Shown here one piece after another: positions 1 to 8,490 of a stretch of DNA of 64,000 bases. The translations under genes were made by a program, and so were the position numbers. The notes beneath the pieces are model-generated. The model was not told the DNA's origin. It worked only from the letters and a program-made list of their open reading frames with translations, and did no database searches. Numbering within the stretch: the first letter of the stretch is position 1; every line of letters begins with the position of its first letter. The stretch is from Lachnospiraceae bacterium (lineage in GTDB: Bacteria; Bacillota; Clostridia; Lachnospirales; Lachnospiraceae): assembly GCA_004558185.1 (NCBI GenBank), contig SFDP01000024.1:10616-74615 (forward strand), in the 5' to 3' direction.

Positions 1-483
1 GCCTGTCCAGGGCTTAACCACACACTGTACGGACAGCAATGCTCTGGGAGCCGCCAGGAAAGGAATAGGAGAATCCACGGCTTCTGCCTCTTTAAGACAA
101 ATCATCTCATCACTTCCACCCACTCCTTCTCCTGCTGCATAGGCATACACCGCCAATTCCTTTCCCTGCTGCTGCAGTTTCCCCAGTCGCTCTCCATATT
201 GAATAAACAGGAAGATAAACGAGAAAACATTTACGACAAAAAAGAGAAAACAGAAAAAGGAAACCGATGCTTCCAGAGACATAGATGCCTTCATTCCACA
301 AGAAGCAAAGCGGGATGCTTTTTGGAATTGAATGAAATAATCGTGTATAGGGGAACACCTATTATTTTTGCTATAAGGATTAAGTGTTGATTTTCGTAAA
401 ATAGGGGGTCTATTTTTACGATCTGTCTGGAGAGAAGCTTTTGTGTCTTGTTGAATAGTTTCTGTTTGCATCCCAAAAAGCAT
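1..483 (-). CDS. TadE-like pilus assembly protein, C-terminus beyond window edge
   Basis: The frame is open from an ATG at 483 to base 1 with no stop, so the gene is cut by the window edge. The ATG follows a strong AGGAAAGGAGG ribosome binding site. About 63 polar and basic residues come first, then Met-Lys-Ala-Ser-Met-Ser-Leu-Glu-Ala-Ser and a hydrophobic helix rich in Phe and Val. The SLEAS motif followed by a membrane helix is typical of TadE-like pseudopilins of clostridial Tad loci. It is the last visible gene of the pilus operon, 67 bases after the DUF5702 gene. A shorter protein starting at the internal Met (294) is possible, but no ribosome binding site precedes it. Family assignment rests on the motif and context. 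Confidence 0.7.
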   Translation of the reverse strand, partial: MLFGMQTETIQQDTKASLQTDRKNRPPILRKSTLNPYSKNNRCSPIHDYFIQFQKASRFASCGMKASMSLEASVSFFCFLFFVVNVFSFIFLFIQYGERLGKLQQQGKELAVYAYAAGEGVGGSDEMICLKEAEAVDSPIPFLAAPRALLSVQCVVKPWTG

Positions 484-550
484 CCTGCTTTACTCCTCCT
501 TTCCTGAAGTCTTCATTAGTCCCGAGAGATCTGCACTTTTCCCATACCAG

Positions 551-2002
551 TCAGTAGGTAAAATGTCTGGTGATTTCATAGCTGTAGCCATATCCGCTGC
601 TTACATTGGCCTTAGCTTTGAGTGCCTCTATACACCCATCCATTTGGAAATATTCATTTCCCGATGTCAGCCGAATATCCATTTCACAAATGTCCATAAA
701 CCTCTCCAATATTTTTTCTTCTCCCCTTATATAGAGAAAGCCTTCCAAAAAATCTCTGTAATCCATGCCCTTATCTGCACTGCGGTATTCATCCAGATGT
801 GCCGTAAAATTAACCAAATGCAGCAGGGGCGTGTTCCAGCTATTATCATCTTTACCCAGGGGGATTTTATTTCCATCCAGGAGAATACGAATATCCTGTA
901 CACTTTCGGCATAGCCCCAGGCAAACAGAATGGTCAGCTTTACCGGCTCCACTAATTCCGGCATCAGTGCCAATCCGCTGATTACTGCTGCCAATGCTTC
1001 GGCCTGTGCCTGTTTATCCTGACTGGAAAACAGATACAGGGTATTGACTGCCTGCCGGATATGCAGGATATCCTCCAGTACCCTACACAAGTTCTCATCA
1101 TCTTTGCTCTCTCCTTTTAATAAATATTCCAGTTGGTAGGACAATACCCCTTTATCCAGAGTATTTCCGTAATAACCACATTTTTCAAATAGGTACTCCT
1201 GCAAAAGAACCCTGCCCGCCGTCTGTTCGATCATACTCTCTTTGGTTTCCAATTCTCCTGTCCCTTTTAGAGGCCGGCGGTGACTAAAATAGTTTTCCGG
1301 ATGTATTTCCACAGCAGAAACAGCAGTTCCCGGAGGGAGCGCTGTTTTCAGAATACCTGTCCCTCTCGTTTCTCTGATATAATCTGCCGGATTATCTACA
1401 GCAGGCTCAGCCTCCTCCTGCTGCTCTTCCTGCAGTTGTCTTCTCCTGTTTTCCAACAACTCATCAATTTCTTCATGAGCCTGATCCCATCTGGCATTAA
1501 TCTCGTCACTGCTCATCCCATTGGGTTGGATAAGATTAAAGTTTTCTGCGGCCTTTTCCACGAGATTAATTCCTTTTTTGCTTTTCATATAGTCTACTAT
1601 TTGCCGCTTCAATACCTGTCCCTGCTCATCTGAAGGCCTAAGACAGGCCTCCAGAGTAACATTATCACAGCTTAATCCGGTTAAATCCCTAAATCCCATA
1701 AGACCTGTGATTTCCTTTATAAAATTTTGGTTCATATAATATTGGAGATGTTCTTCTACTAAATCTGTGGAGGGACTTCCCTCCCCATAGGTGGTATCAA
1801 TATAAAACAAATCATATTGCTCCAGAAGCTGTCTGTTATATTCCCCAAAAACAGAGTATAGCCCAATGTCCATTACCCCTTCTGTTTCCAGTCGGATAGT
1901 CTGTATCCGAACTCCTTCAATCAGAGTGAAAATCAGGGACAGCATTACCCCTAATGTAAGGGCAAGATATAAGGTAATGTAACCGCCTTCCTGCCTCCTC
2001 AT
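551..2002 (-). CDS. DUF5702-type protein of Tad pilus locus
   Basis: A 483-residue protein with one N-terminal membrane helix preceded by MRRQEGGYITLY, resembling a pilin-like leader, and a long, mostly polar extracytoplasmic part. Residues about 180-200 form a charged stretch rich in Gln, Glu and Arg that probably forms a coiled coil. This architecture and its place between the Flp pilin and a TadE-like gene match the DUF5702 (TadG-like) family of clostridial Tad loci. Its role is presumed to be a minor pilus or envelope-anchored component and is not established. The start ATG shares one base with the stop of the upstream pilin gene (TAATG), which indicates translational coupling. Confidence 0.7.
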   Translation of the reverse strand: MRRQEGGYITLYLALTLGVMLSLIFTLIEGVRIQTIRLETEGVMDIGLYSVFGEYNRQLLEQYDLFYIDTTYGEGSPSTDLVEEHLQYYMNQNFIKEITGLMGFRDLTGLSCDNVTLEACLRPSDEQGQVLKRQIVDYMKSKKGINLVEKAAENFNLIQPNGMSSDEINARWDQAHEEIDELLENRRRQLQEEQQEEAEPAVDNPADYIRETRGTGILKTALPPGTAVSAVEIHPENYFSHRRPLKGTGELETKESMIEQTAGRVLLQEYLFEKCGYYGNTLDKGVLSYQLEYLLKGESKDDENLCRVLEDILHIRQAVNTLYLFSSQDKQAQAEALAAVISGLALMPELVEPVKLTILFAWGYAESVQDIRILLDGNKIPLGKDDNSWNTPLLHLVNFTAHLDEYRSADKGMDYRDFLEGFLYIRGEEKILERFMDICEMDIRLTSGNEYFQMDGCIEALKAKANVSSGYGYSYEITRHFTY

Positions 2003-2172
2003 TAAACTGACTTTGCCTGTCTGGTTATCTTCTCAAAGATTGCTTCTACCAGAGAAGTCAACTGATCCTTGAAAATAATGACCAGGCTGATGAGGACCAC
2101 AATAATAAGAATGATTTCAACAGTTCCCATTCCTTCATCTTCCATAAAAAAATCTTTCCAGTTTTTTAACAT
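2002..2172 (-). CDS. Flp1-family type IVb pilin
   Basis: A 56-residue prepilin. It has a short charged leader (MLKNWKDFFMEDEGMG), then TVEI and a continuous hydrophobic helix, then a short charged tail. The Gly-Thr-Val-Glu junction is the expected cleavage site for the A24-type prepilin peptidase encoded upstream (6573-7091). The Glu at +3 after the cleavage site is probably the conserved pilin Glu. Start chosen at 2172 because GAGAGG lies just before this ATG. An in-frame ATG at 2217 overlaps the tadC stop but has no ribosome binding site. This is the likely main structural subunit of the Tad/Flp pilus. Confidence 0.8.
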   Translation of the reverse strand: MLKNWKDFFMEDEGMGTVEIILIIVVLISLVIIFKDQLTSLVEAIFEKITRQAKSV

Positions 2173-2216
2173 ATTTACCTCTCTTTCTGCTGCTTTAGCG
2201 CATTTTTGTTGTTTCA

Positions 2217-3545
2217 TTAAAGTTGGAAGGAAAAGCAGGCCGGTACGATAATTAAGATCATTACCATCCCAAGCATCAGCATCATGGGAAGCAACAGCTT
2301 TGTTCCCGCCTCTTCTCCCTTTCGCTTAACCTGATTTTTTCTCTCTTCATTAGCCCGCCAGCTCTCCTGACGAAGAGTATCCAGTATGTTTGCCGCCCCC
2401 TTCTGTACAGTTTGTATTAACAGAGTGGACAGCTTCCGATAAAGGGGAAGACTGCATCGTCTGCCCAAAAGCTCATAGGCTTCGATTTCTCCCAGTCCAT
2501 TCTCCATACGGCGGCAGATATAGCCCAGCTCCTCATACAAAAATTCTATTCTTTTTCCTTTCCCTCTTTTTTGTCTGTCATCCTGCACTATTCTGTATAA
2601 TGCACCCTTCACTGTCATGCCTGCCTCCATAAGAAGAGTGAGCTTACTGACGAATTCCGAATATTGAGCCTGTAAACACCTGTCCCGTTCCTGAGCCTGT
2701 TTATGTACCTCCTTGTCCTTTTCATACCAGACTGCTGCCAATACGATAGGAAGAAAAAGGAAGAGGATAAACACTCCTTTTCCAGTAGGATAGCGCCAAT
2801 TCAGCTCCTTTCCTCCCTCTGTCCGGGGCAGGAAAAGGAATTCCTCCTCTCTGCTCTCCCTTTCTTCAGCCTGAATACCTGCGGATAATCTTCGTAAAAA
2901 GGAATCCTCTGTTCCTTCCTCTTCATCTATAACACGGACAAAAAGATGATGCTCCTGTTTCCATTCTCCATACTCCATGGTTACCGTAAGCTCAACGATC
3001 CCATCCTCTTGGGCCTGCCCATTTTCAGGAGTTTCTCCTTCCGGCTCCTTATCCCTTCGTATCCTTCCCTGGCTGTCCACCAGACTATTGTTGCTGCTTC
3101 TCCAGCTTAAGAGCAGTGGATAACCCTCTACTTCCTGGGGAAGATTCAGGTCCTTACTGATCTGGTCCACACTTTCGTTTTCTCCCAGGATAATTTGGGG
3201 CAGAGCATCTGCAAGCTGTTGGAAATATGACTCAACTTCCTCTTTACTATACTCCTTCTCTCCCAGCGTAACGGTAATAGGCTGCCACGCCTCTTCCTCT
3301 CTTTGTACCTCTAAGGTCACTTCCTTCTTCCCTCTCCCATAGGGATTACGCTCAATGGAATTTCCTTCTTCCAGTCTTCTTTGCTGAAAAGTCTGATAAG
3401 CCAGCAGACTCATCAGAATGCTTCCTGCCAAAAAGAGTAGCAGCATATCCTTTTTCTTTTTCTTATAATAATTTTCGATCAAAAGCTCTTGGTTCTGTCC
3501 CACATACAGTTTGGAAAAATCCTTTTCAATCTGTTTTTTTCCCAT
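2217..3545 (-). CDS. tadC: TadC-like platform protein with extra Ig-like domain
   Basis: A 442-residue inner-membrane protein. A membrane helix lies near residues 34-50. An extracytoplasmic region follows (about 55-250). A second helix is near 254-274, a type II secretion F domain spans about 290-430, and a closing helix is at the C-terminus. The extracytoplasmic part contains LPxEVEGYPLLLSWRSSN and DSQGRI near residues 135-162, the signature of an atrophied bacterial Ig-like domain, followed by a beta-rich segment. Ordinary TadC proteins lack it. The F domain should form the platform for pilus assembly with TadB and the TadA ATPase. The start has an AGGAGG site. The gene lies 59 bases after tadB. 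Confidence 0.78.
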   Translation of the reverse strand: MGKKQIEKDFSKLYVGQNQELLIENYYKKKKKDMLLLFLAGSILMSLLAYQTFQQRRLEEGNSIERNPYGRGKKEVTLEVQREEEAWQPITVTLGEKEYSKEEVESYFQQLADALPQIILGENESVDQISKDLNLPQEVEGYPLLLSWRSSNNSLVDSQGRIRRDKEPEGETPENGQAQEDGIVELTVTMEYGEWKQEHHLFVRVIDEEEGTEDSFLRRLSAGIQAEERESREEEFLFLPRTEGGKELNWRYPTGKGVFILFLFLPIVLAAVWYEKDKEVHKQAQERDRCLQAQYSEFVSKLTLLMEAGMTVKGALYRIVQDDRQKRGKGKRIEFLYEELGYICRRMENGLGEIEAYELLGRRCSLPLYRKLSTLLIQTVQKGAANILDTLRQESWRANEERKNQVKRKGEEAGTKLLLPMMLMLGMVMILIIVPACFSFQL

Positions 3546-3604
3546 AGCTTCCTCCTATTTCTTCAGCAAATAATCCCTTAATCCGATCAGGCGGCACTGA
3601 TTGG

Positions 3605-4417
3605 TTAAATTGCAATATCCGTAATCTTTTCTATCCAGCCCACAGCCATACAGTACAACAACAGGCAAACAGTCATAATCAGGATTCCTGCCGGATTATG
3701 GTACAGGGGATCAAAATAGCCCGGTGATGTCAAATCCATATAGAACAAAAGGATGAAGGGGATCAGACACATGATCCGGCTTTCCATTTTCCTGGCATGG
3801 ATCAGGGTTTGGATTTCTTCTTTGATCTCCGCCTTTTCCTGTATCATATCCACCGTTCTTTTCATCATTTCCTGCCATCTCCCTCCTGTTTTCTTAGCAA
3901 TAGAAAAGACTTCTGCAAATTCCTGTACTTCCCCTCCGGGACAGCGGTTTCCCAAATCAAGCAGTAATTGCTCAAGGGGAATTTGATTATTCATTCCTCT
4001 TCGGATCACTAACAGCTCTCTGACCATATCTGCCGAGCTGCCATACAAATTCACTATATCCGTGTAACATTCTAAAAACGAATTTTCTATGGAATAGCCT
4101 GCCTGCAGATTAATATTTACACTAAGCAAAACCTCCCGAAATTCTTTTTCCAGCTGCTCACTTCGTTTTTTTATGCTCCTGGATTTTTTCTTTTTTCGAT
4201 AAAAGTACAGCATCGGTGTTAAGAGAAGGAAGGCATAGATGCTGCGGTAAAAGAAGTAAGCGATGACTGCCATGATTCCCAATCCTTCCATTGTACACCT
4301 CAGCTCCTGGTAAACAGAAAAGGTACACCTTCCATAATCCTCAAGCCTCTGTTTACCTGATCTACGGATAGGAAATTCCTGCACTTTCCATTTTATAGCG
4401 GTTAATAAGCTGCCCAA
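3605..4417 (-). CDS. tadB: TadB-like pilus platform protein, type II secretion F family
   Basis: A 270-residue membrane protein. Helices lie near residues 45-70, and a cytoplasmic F domain (about 90-210) has the typical LLSVNINLQAGYSIENSF helix. Two closing helices follow. It pairs with TadC as the inner-membrane platform driven by TadA. The start is a TTG at 4417, placed 11 bases after a strong AAAGGAGGT that lies inside the end of tadA, giving a 56-base overlap with that gene. A shorter form from the ATG at 4291 would lose the N-terminal region, so the TTG start is preferred. Confidence 0.8.
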   Translation of the reverse strand: MGSLLTAIKWKVQEFPIRRSGKQRLEDYGRCTFSVYQELRCTMEGLGIMAVIAYFFYRSIYAFLLLTPMLYFYRKKKKSRSIKKRSEQLEKEFREVLLSVNINLQAGYSIENSFLECYTDIVNLYGSSADMVRELLVIRRGMNNQIPLEQLLLDLGNRCPGGEVQEFAEVFSIAKKTGGRWQEMMKRTVDMIQEKAEIKEEIQTLIHARKMESRIMCLIPFILLFYMDLTSPGYFDPLYHNPAGILIMTVCLLLYCMAVGWIEKITDIAI

Positions 4418-5591
4418 CGCTGACCAGACCTCCTTTGATTTTTTCTTCCTTTTCCTCTCCTGCTTCCTGAAAACGATATAATGGATTCAGTATGATCTGA
4501 TCCCCCTTCATTCCTGAAATCTCTGTGATCTCCAGAACCTTCCTGGTTTTATCTCTAAGCCGTCCCAGATGAACGATCAAATCAATCCCCGAAGCAATCT
4601 GTCTTCGTATTGCACTTACCGGAAGCTCCACGCCCATAAGAATCATCGTTTCCAGGCGAATCAGCATATCTGCTGCACTGTTTGCATGGGCAGTAGACAT
4701 ACTGCCGTCATGACCACAATTCATCGCACTGCCGATCATATCCAATGCCTCTGCTCCCCGCACCTCCCCTACAATTATCCTGTCCGGTCTCATCCGCAGG
4801 CTGGCCTTGATCAAATCCCGAATAGTAATTACCTTTCCTCCTTCCAGATTTGCATTCCGGGTCTCCATGCGGATCAGATTCTCTACCGACCAGAGCTGCA
4901 GCTCTGCACTGTCTTCAATGGTAATTACCCGCTCATCAGCAGGAATATACTGAGATAAGGCATTCAGAAAGGTAGTTTTGCCGCTGCCCGTTCCTCCGCT
5001 CACCAATATGTTATATCTGGCCTTTACCGCCTTTTGCAAAAAGTAGATTACCTCCTGACTTACAGCCCCATATTCCTTAAGCCTGTCCATGGTCATAGGA
5101 GATGCCGAAAAGCGGCGTATGGTCAGAATAGGCCCATTCAGCGCTATCGGGTAAAGCACTACATTAACCCGGGAGCCACCGGGAAGCCTGGCATCCACTA
5201 TGGGAGAAGCCTCATTAACCGTTCGATTGCAGCCTGCTACGATCTGCTGGATAACCTGCAATAGCTTTTCTCCTGATTCAAACTCAGTGGATAATCGTTT
5301 CATCCTTCCTCCCTGCTCAATAAAAATATGAGTCGGTCCATTCACCATAATCTCCGTTACACTTTCATCCTCTAATAGCTCCTGCAGAACGTCTAGCTTC
5401 CTCAGGGAATAAAAGATCTCTTTCCCTATTCGTTTTCGCTCCTGCAAAGAAAAGCTGCTTCCCTCCTGCTTTCGCAGAAGATAATGGCTGATCAGCTCCT
5501 GAATCTGTTCATCGCTAAGCTCATCTCCAAATGCCATATCCTCCATAATCTCCCGTCTGAGGCTGTTAATAAGGCTCTGTTTATCTCCCAT
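4362..5591 (-). CDS. tadA: TadA/CpaF secretion ATPase
   Basis: A 409-residue cytoplasmic ATPase that powers Flp pilus assembly. Visible motifs are the Walker A GGTGSGKTT, the Asp-box region around VITIEDSAELQ, the Walker B region RPDRIIVGEVRG and the His-box STAHANS. An N-terminal helical domain and PAS-like region precede the RecA fold, as in CpaF. Start set at the ATG at 5591 because GGAGG lies six bases upstream. An open frame continues upstream to 5723, but that is inside the preceding gene and lacks a site. It overlaps the TadZ-like gene by 11 bases and tadB by 56 bases, so the operon is tightly coupled. Confidence 0.9.
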   Translation of the reverse strand: MGDKQSLINSLRREIMEDMAFGDELSDEQIQELISHYLLRKQEGSSFSLQERKRIGKEIFYSLRKLDVLQELLEDESVTEIMVNGPTHIFIEQGGRMKRLSTEFESGEKLLQVIQQIVAGCNRTVNEASPIVDARLPGGSRVNVVLYPIALNGPILTIRRFSASPMTMDRLKEYGAVSQEVIYFLQKAVKARYNILVSGGTGSGKTTFLNALSQYIPADERVITIEDSAELQLWSVENLIRMETRNANLEGGKVITIRDLIKASLRMRPDRIIVGEVRGAEALDMIGSAMNCGHDGSMSTAHANSAADMLIRLETMILMGVELPVSAIRRQIASGIDLIVHLGRLRDKTRKVLEITEISGMKGDQIILNPLYRFQEAGEEKEEKIKGGLVSVGQLINRYKMESAGISYP

Positions 5592-6576
5592 AAAAGTCCT
5601 CCATTCTTTCTCTGGCAAATTCTGCCAGCTCTGTGTAGGTAAGCTGGAGAATATCCGAGGGCAGATTCTTAATTTCGGGAATGGTATACTGTTGGGTTTT
5701 CTTCCAGATGTCTTCGTAATCACACTCTTCCAGTACCTGCTTATACTGCTCTATTTTGGCCAGTGCAAACCCGTCTTCACGACCAAGCGTATAGATAATA
5801 TTGCAAAGCCTTAAGACATCAAACAGTCCCTGTACTCCGTCAGATAAATCTAACAGCACGTATTCATATTCACTTCCCCTCTCAATTTCCTTTAACAGAT
5901 GAATCCATTCCTCACGGCTGACGGATACAAAATCCAGGTAGGAGCCAAAGGGGGGAAGAATATCCAGACCGCCTACCCTCTCCACCATGCTGCCAAGGCG
6001 GTAAGCAAATTTATCCGGTGTATTATGCAGATAGTAAAGAAGCTCTGACATATCTGTTGCAAAATCCTTTTTTAATAGCTGTCCCAGGCCGGAATAGCAT
6101 TCCAGATTGAGATATAATACCTTGTGCTTTTTGCTTAACAGTTGTCCCAAAACAAAAGCATACGAGGTTTTCAGGCATTTCCCCACCGGAGAGTAAATTC
6201 CAACCAGCTTCATTTCTTTCCCCCCTGCTATGGGTCTTCCTACTACTCCCTCCCTGGCTATCCATTCCAGAAGCTCCCTGACGATCTTTTCACAGGATTG
6301 GTATTTCCAGATAAACCTCTCCATGTCTTTTGTCCCTTCTCTTTGCTCTCCCAACAGAAAAATCTGCTCAATAGGCAGCTCCTCCATCTCCTTTTCATAA
6401 TCCTTTTGTGCCACCAACGCCACCGACAGAGGATGTCTGAGTGCAAAGCTATACAGGCTTTCAGCAGAGGTAAAAACCTGTACTTCAAAGGGAAAGCCCT
6501 TTCGTAAATTCAGGTAATCCACCAGCCCGTAGGCATATTCTGTTTCACTGTCACAAACCGCAAGTATGTGATTCAT
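5581..6576 (-). CDS. TadZ/CpaE-like MinD-family protein
   Basis: A 331-residue protein. An N-terminal receiver-like region (residues 1-110, starting HILAVCDSETEY) is followed by a ParA/MinD-type P-loop domain. The deviant Walker A reads SPVGKCLKTS, a variant of KGGxGKTS, and a later strand reads YEYVLLDLSDG. This layout is that of TadZ/CpaE proteins, which place the pilus machinery at the cell pole. The ATG overlaps the prepilin peptidase stop as ATGA. The divergent Walker A may mean altered nucleotide use. That part is inference. Confidence 0.75.
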   Translation of the reverse strand: MNHILAVCDSETEYAYGLVDYLNLRKGFPFEVQVFTSAESLYSFALRHPLSVALVAQKDYEKEMEELPIEQIFLLGEQREGTKDMERFIWKYQSCEKIVRELLEWIAREGVVGRPIAGGKEMKLVGIYSPVGKCLKTSYAFVLGQLLSKKHKVLYLNLECYSGLGQLLKKDFATDMSELLYYLHNTPDKFAYRLGSMVERVGGLDILPPFGSYLDFVSVSREEWIHLLKEIERGSEYEYVLLDLSDGVQGLFDVLRLCNIIYTLGREDGFALAKIEQYKQVLEECDYEDIWKKTQQYTIPEIKNLPSDILQLTYTELAEFARERMEDFYGR

Positions 6577-7091
6577 AAGCCGATTCCTCCTAATACAAGT
6601 AGTGTACTGATCAAAATGGGGACTGCAAAGGGAATTGAGGTTTCCTTCTTCATTCTTTCTCCCTCTTCACCAGGGGGATAGTAGGAGCCTACACTCCTTT
6701 GCATCAGACAGCCCAGAAGAAAGCTGAGGGCATACCGCATACGGGATATAAGCCTTCTTTGCAGCAGGAGCAGGGGTATAGAGAATAACGCCCCGCAAAA
6801 AAAGCTAAGCAGGATACAGTTAAGGGTATCTCTGGCCGGCAGGAAGCAGCCAATTAGCGAAAACAGCTTAATATCTCCTGCCCCCAGTGTGCCTGTGCGA
6901 AATAAAGGGAAGAGTAAAACAGGGGGAAGAATTATCCCCGGAAAGAAATTGAAAATTTGATCGATGTCTTTTTCTGAAAGTAACTGTCCAAAGCCCAGAA
7001 TAAAACCGATAAGAATGAGAAGATTGGGAATTTTTCCTTTCCGTAAATCCCATAATGCAGCAAGAAGCAATACTGCTGCAAGAAGTTTCAA
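6573..7091 (-). CDS. A24-family prepilin peptidase (TadV/CpaA-like)
   Basis: A 172-residue polytopic membrane aspartyl protease that should cleave the leader of the Flp pilin and TadE-like proteins. The two catalytic Asp motifs are visible: WDLRKGKIPN near the N-terminus and the GxGD motif in GAGDIKL. Around six hydrophobic segments follow. It lacks the N-terminal methyltransferase domain of PilD, as usual for Tad systems. Start taken as TTG at 7091 because AAGGTG lies just upstream. An in-frame ATG at 7112 has no ribosome binding site. It is the first gene of the pilus operon. The preceding 260 bases hold no recognised gene, and the operon promoter there is not clear to me. Confidence 0.85.
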   Translation of the reverse strand: MKLLAAVLLLAALWDLRKGKIPNLLILIGFILGFGQLLSEKDIDQIFNFFPGIILPPVLLFPLFRTGTLGAGDIKLFSLIGCFLPARDTLNCILLSFFCGALFSIPLLLLQRRLISRMRYALSFLLGCLMQRSVGSYYPPGEEGERMKKETSIPFAVPILISTLLVLGGIGL

Positions 7092-7353
7092 GTGTTCACC
7101 TTCTTTCAACATGGATATGCAACTATTCTTTTATCATAATCAAAGTTGGATTCTTCATTGGCTTGCTTCACCGCTGTCCGATGAAACAGCCCAGTCAGGC
7201 TGGATAAATCCATCCCATAGAAAAAACAGAATATTCTTCAGAAGCCCCGAAATCCTTCGCAGGCAAGAATGTTTTACTTGTGAGTGTGAGTATAAACCTA
7301 TTTTTTCCCTTTGTCTATAGCAAATCAGAAAAAAATTAATCTTTGTTTATTTT

Positions 7354-7626
7354 TTACAACAGTCCGTAAATTTTGATTCCAAAAAGGAGGATAACCCCTG
7401 GAAATCCAAGAATTGTACTTGTCAAAACAGTCCCCGGGTTCAGTCCGATAACCACAGAAAATCCCGTTAACTGCATAAGCTGATTCAGAAAAAAAATAGT
7501 AATTGTTCCGGCCACGCCTCTGTACACCAGATTTAAAATCAGATGTGAATGACGTTTCACAGCCAGAATCAAGAGGACAATTCCACATACCCCTACAATA
7601 AGCAGTGCTCCCTGATAGGTTTCCAT
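7354..7626 (-). CDS. bofA: BofA-family pro-sigma-K processing inhibitor-like protein
   Basis: A 90-residue integral membrane protein with three hydrophobic segments. The C-terminus has the family pattern ending GLNPGTVLTSTILGFPGVILLFGIK (residues about 62-86). BofA holds the SpoIVFB protease inactive until the sigma-K checkpoint in sporulating Bacilli. Clostridial homologues are widespread and less understood. Start at the ATG at 7626 with GAGG five bases upstream. The longer frame to 7668 has no such site. It is transcribed away from the DUF2508 gene, although the two are often co-directional in other Firmicutes next to recR. Confidence 0.82.
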   Translation of the reverse strand: METYQGALLIVGVCGIVLLILAVKRHSHLILNLVYRGVAGTITIFFLNQLMQLTGFSVVIGLNPGTVLTSTILGFPGVILLFGIKIYGLL

Positions 7627-7749
7627 ATCCACCTCGGTTTTTATTACTGTTAGTCCATTTTTATGCACAAGGAATAAAGGTTATGATATGTATATTTTTT
7701 CCTGAGGGTGACTATACTTCTCATAAGAGAAAAAAGGAGGAGCATCCAC

Positions 7750-8043
7750 ATGAAGTTTCATTTTCGCCAATCTTCCTGTCCTGTCTTTGAAGAGCGGCCA
7801 AAAACACTGAGAGAATCTATTCTGGAGGATTTGGAAAAAACAAGATACGAATTGGAAACAGCTTATCTGGGCTTCGATTATGTTACTGATCCGGATTTAA
7901 TTGACTGCTACATCTATGAAGTGAATTCGATCATGAAGCGCTATCGTTACCTGCTGAATCAGGCAGCGAACTTAAGTCCGCTGCCTGAAGAGGATGTTCT
8001 GGTATCAAATTCGGAAACCCCGGTTGGTGCTCTGGTCGGCTAA
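7750..8043 (+). CDS. DUF2508 (YaaL-like) small protein
   Basis: A 97-residue soluble protein with no signal or membrane segment. The core RYELETAYLGFDYVTDPDLI followed by DCYIYEVNSIMKRYRYLL matches the DUF2508/YaaL family, a short helical protein of unknown function usually found beside recR and bofA. Start at the ATG at 7750, nine bases after AGGAGG. Its last 39 bases overlap the 3' end of the fliS-like gene on the other strand (8005-8043), so the two transcripts must converge with no room for a terminator between the coding regions. Confidence 0.8.
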   Translation: MKFHFRQSSCPVFEERPKTLRESILEDLEKTRYELETAYLGFDYVTDPDLIDCYIYEVNSIMKRYRYLLNQAANLSPLPEEDVLVSNSETPVGALVG

Positions 8044-8481
8044 ATCTACATTCAGGCTTCCTTTTCCATAGGTAAGTCCTGCATATACAACCTGTGCGTT
8101 TTCCATAAGGGGAGCCGAGGTGTCCTGTGAAGCAACCTTTTCATAGGACTGCTTCAGCTCTTTTAACATATCTTCTACCGGTTTTAGTAATTCCTTTTTT
8201 TCCTGTATGGCTGCACTGGATAGCTGCCGCTTATAAAAATAGTACAGGCTGTGAAGCGAGAGGGCTATCTCATAGTTCAGATCCAGAGAAGCAATCAGTT
8301 CATCCAGACAATCCTTTGCCTTCCTGACGTTTTTCTTATATTCCTGCTTGTCCCCTGTATCAAAGGCCAGGGAAGCATCCTCCAGAAAAGTCAGGGTCAT
8401 CTCATACAGGATAACGATCAACTGGGTTTTGTTGGCCTGCGTGATCCGCAGGGTAAATTCCTGCTTTTTCTCCTTCGTCAT
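8005..8481 (-). CDS. fliS: FliS-like flagellin export chaperone
   Basis: A 158-residue, mostly helical protein. The N-terminal segment LRITQANKTQLIVILYEMTLTFLEDA resembles the FliS pattern in which the chaperone helix binds the flagellin C-terminus. Helical content and length also suit FliS, which is usually 125-150 residues. It starts nine bases after the flagellin stop, so it is very likely co-transcribed and binds that flagellin before export. The C-terminal 35 residues are extra and poorly ordered in appearance. The gene overlaps DUF2508 convergently by 39 bases. Confidence 0.75.
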   Translation of the reverse strand: MTKEKKQEFTLRITQANKTQLIVILYEMTLTFLEDASLAFDTGDKQEYKKNVRKAKDCLDELIASLDLNYEIALSLHSLYYFYKRQLSSAAIQEKKELLKPVEDMLKELKQSYEKVASQDTSAPLMENAQVVYAGLTYGKGSLNVDLADQSTNRGFRI

Positions 8482-8490
8482 AGGCGCCTC

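Noticed and set aside
5592..5723. Longer N-terminus of the TadA ATPase
   Set aside because: The extra codons lie inside the TadZ-like gene, lack a ribosome binding site and do not resemble the family start.
7092..7353. Possible riboswitch or small gene ahead of the pilus operon
   Set aside because: I looked for cyclic-di-GMP and other aptamer motifs and for a start with a ribosome binding site; none was convincing.
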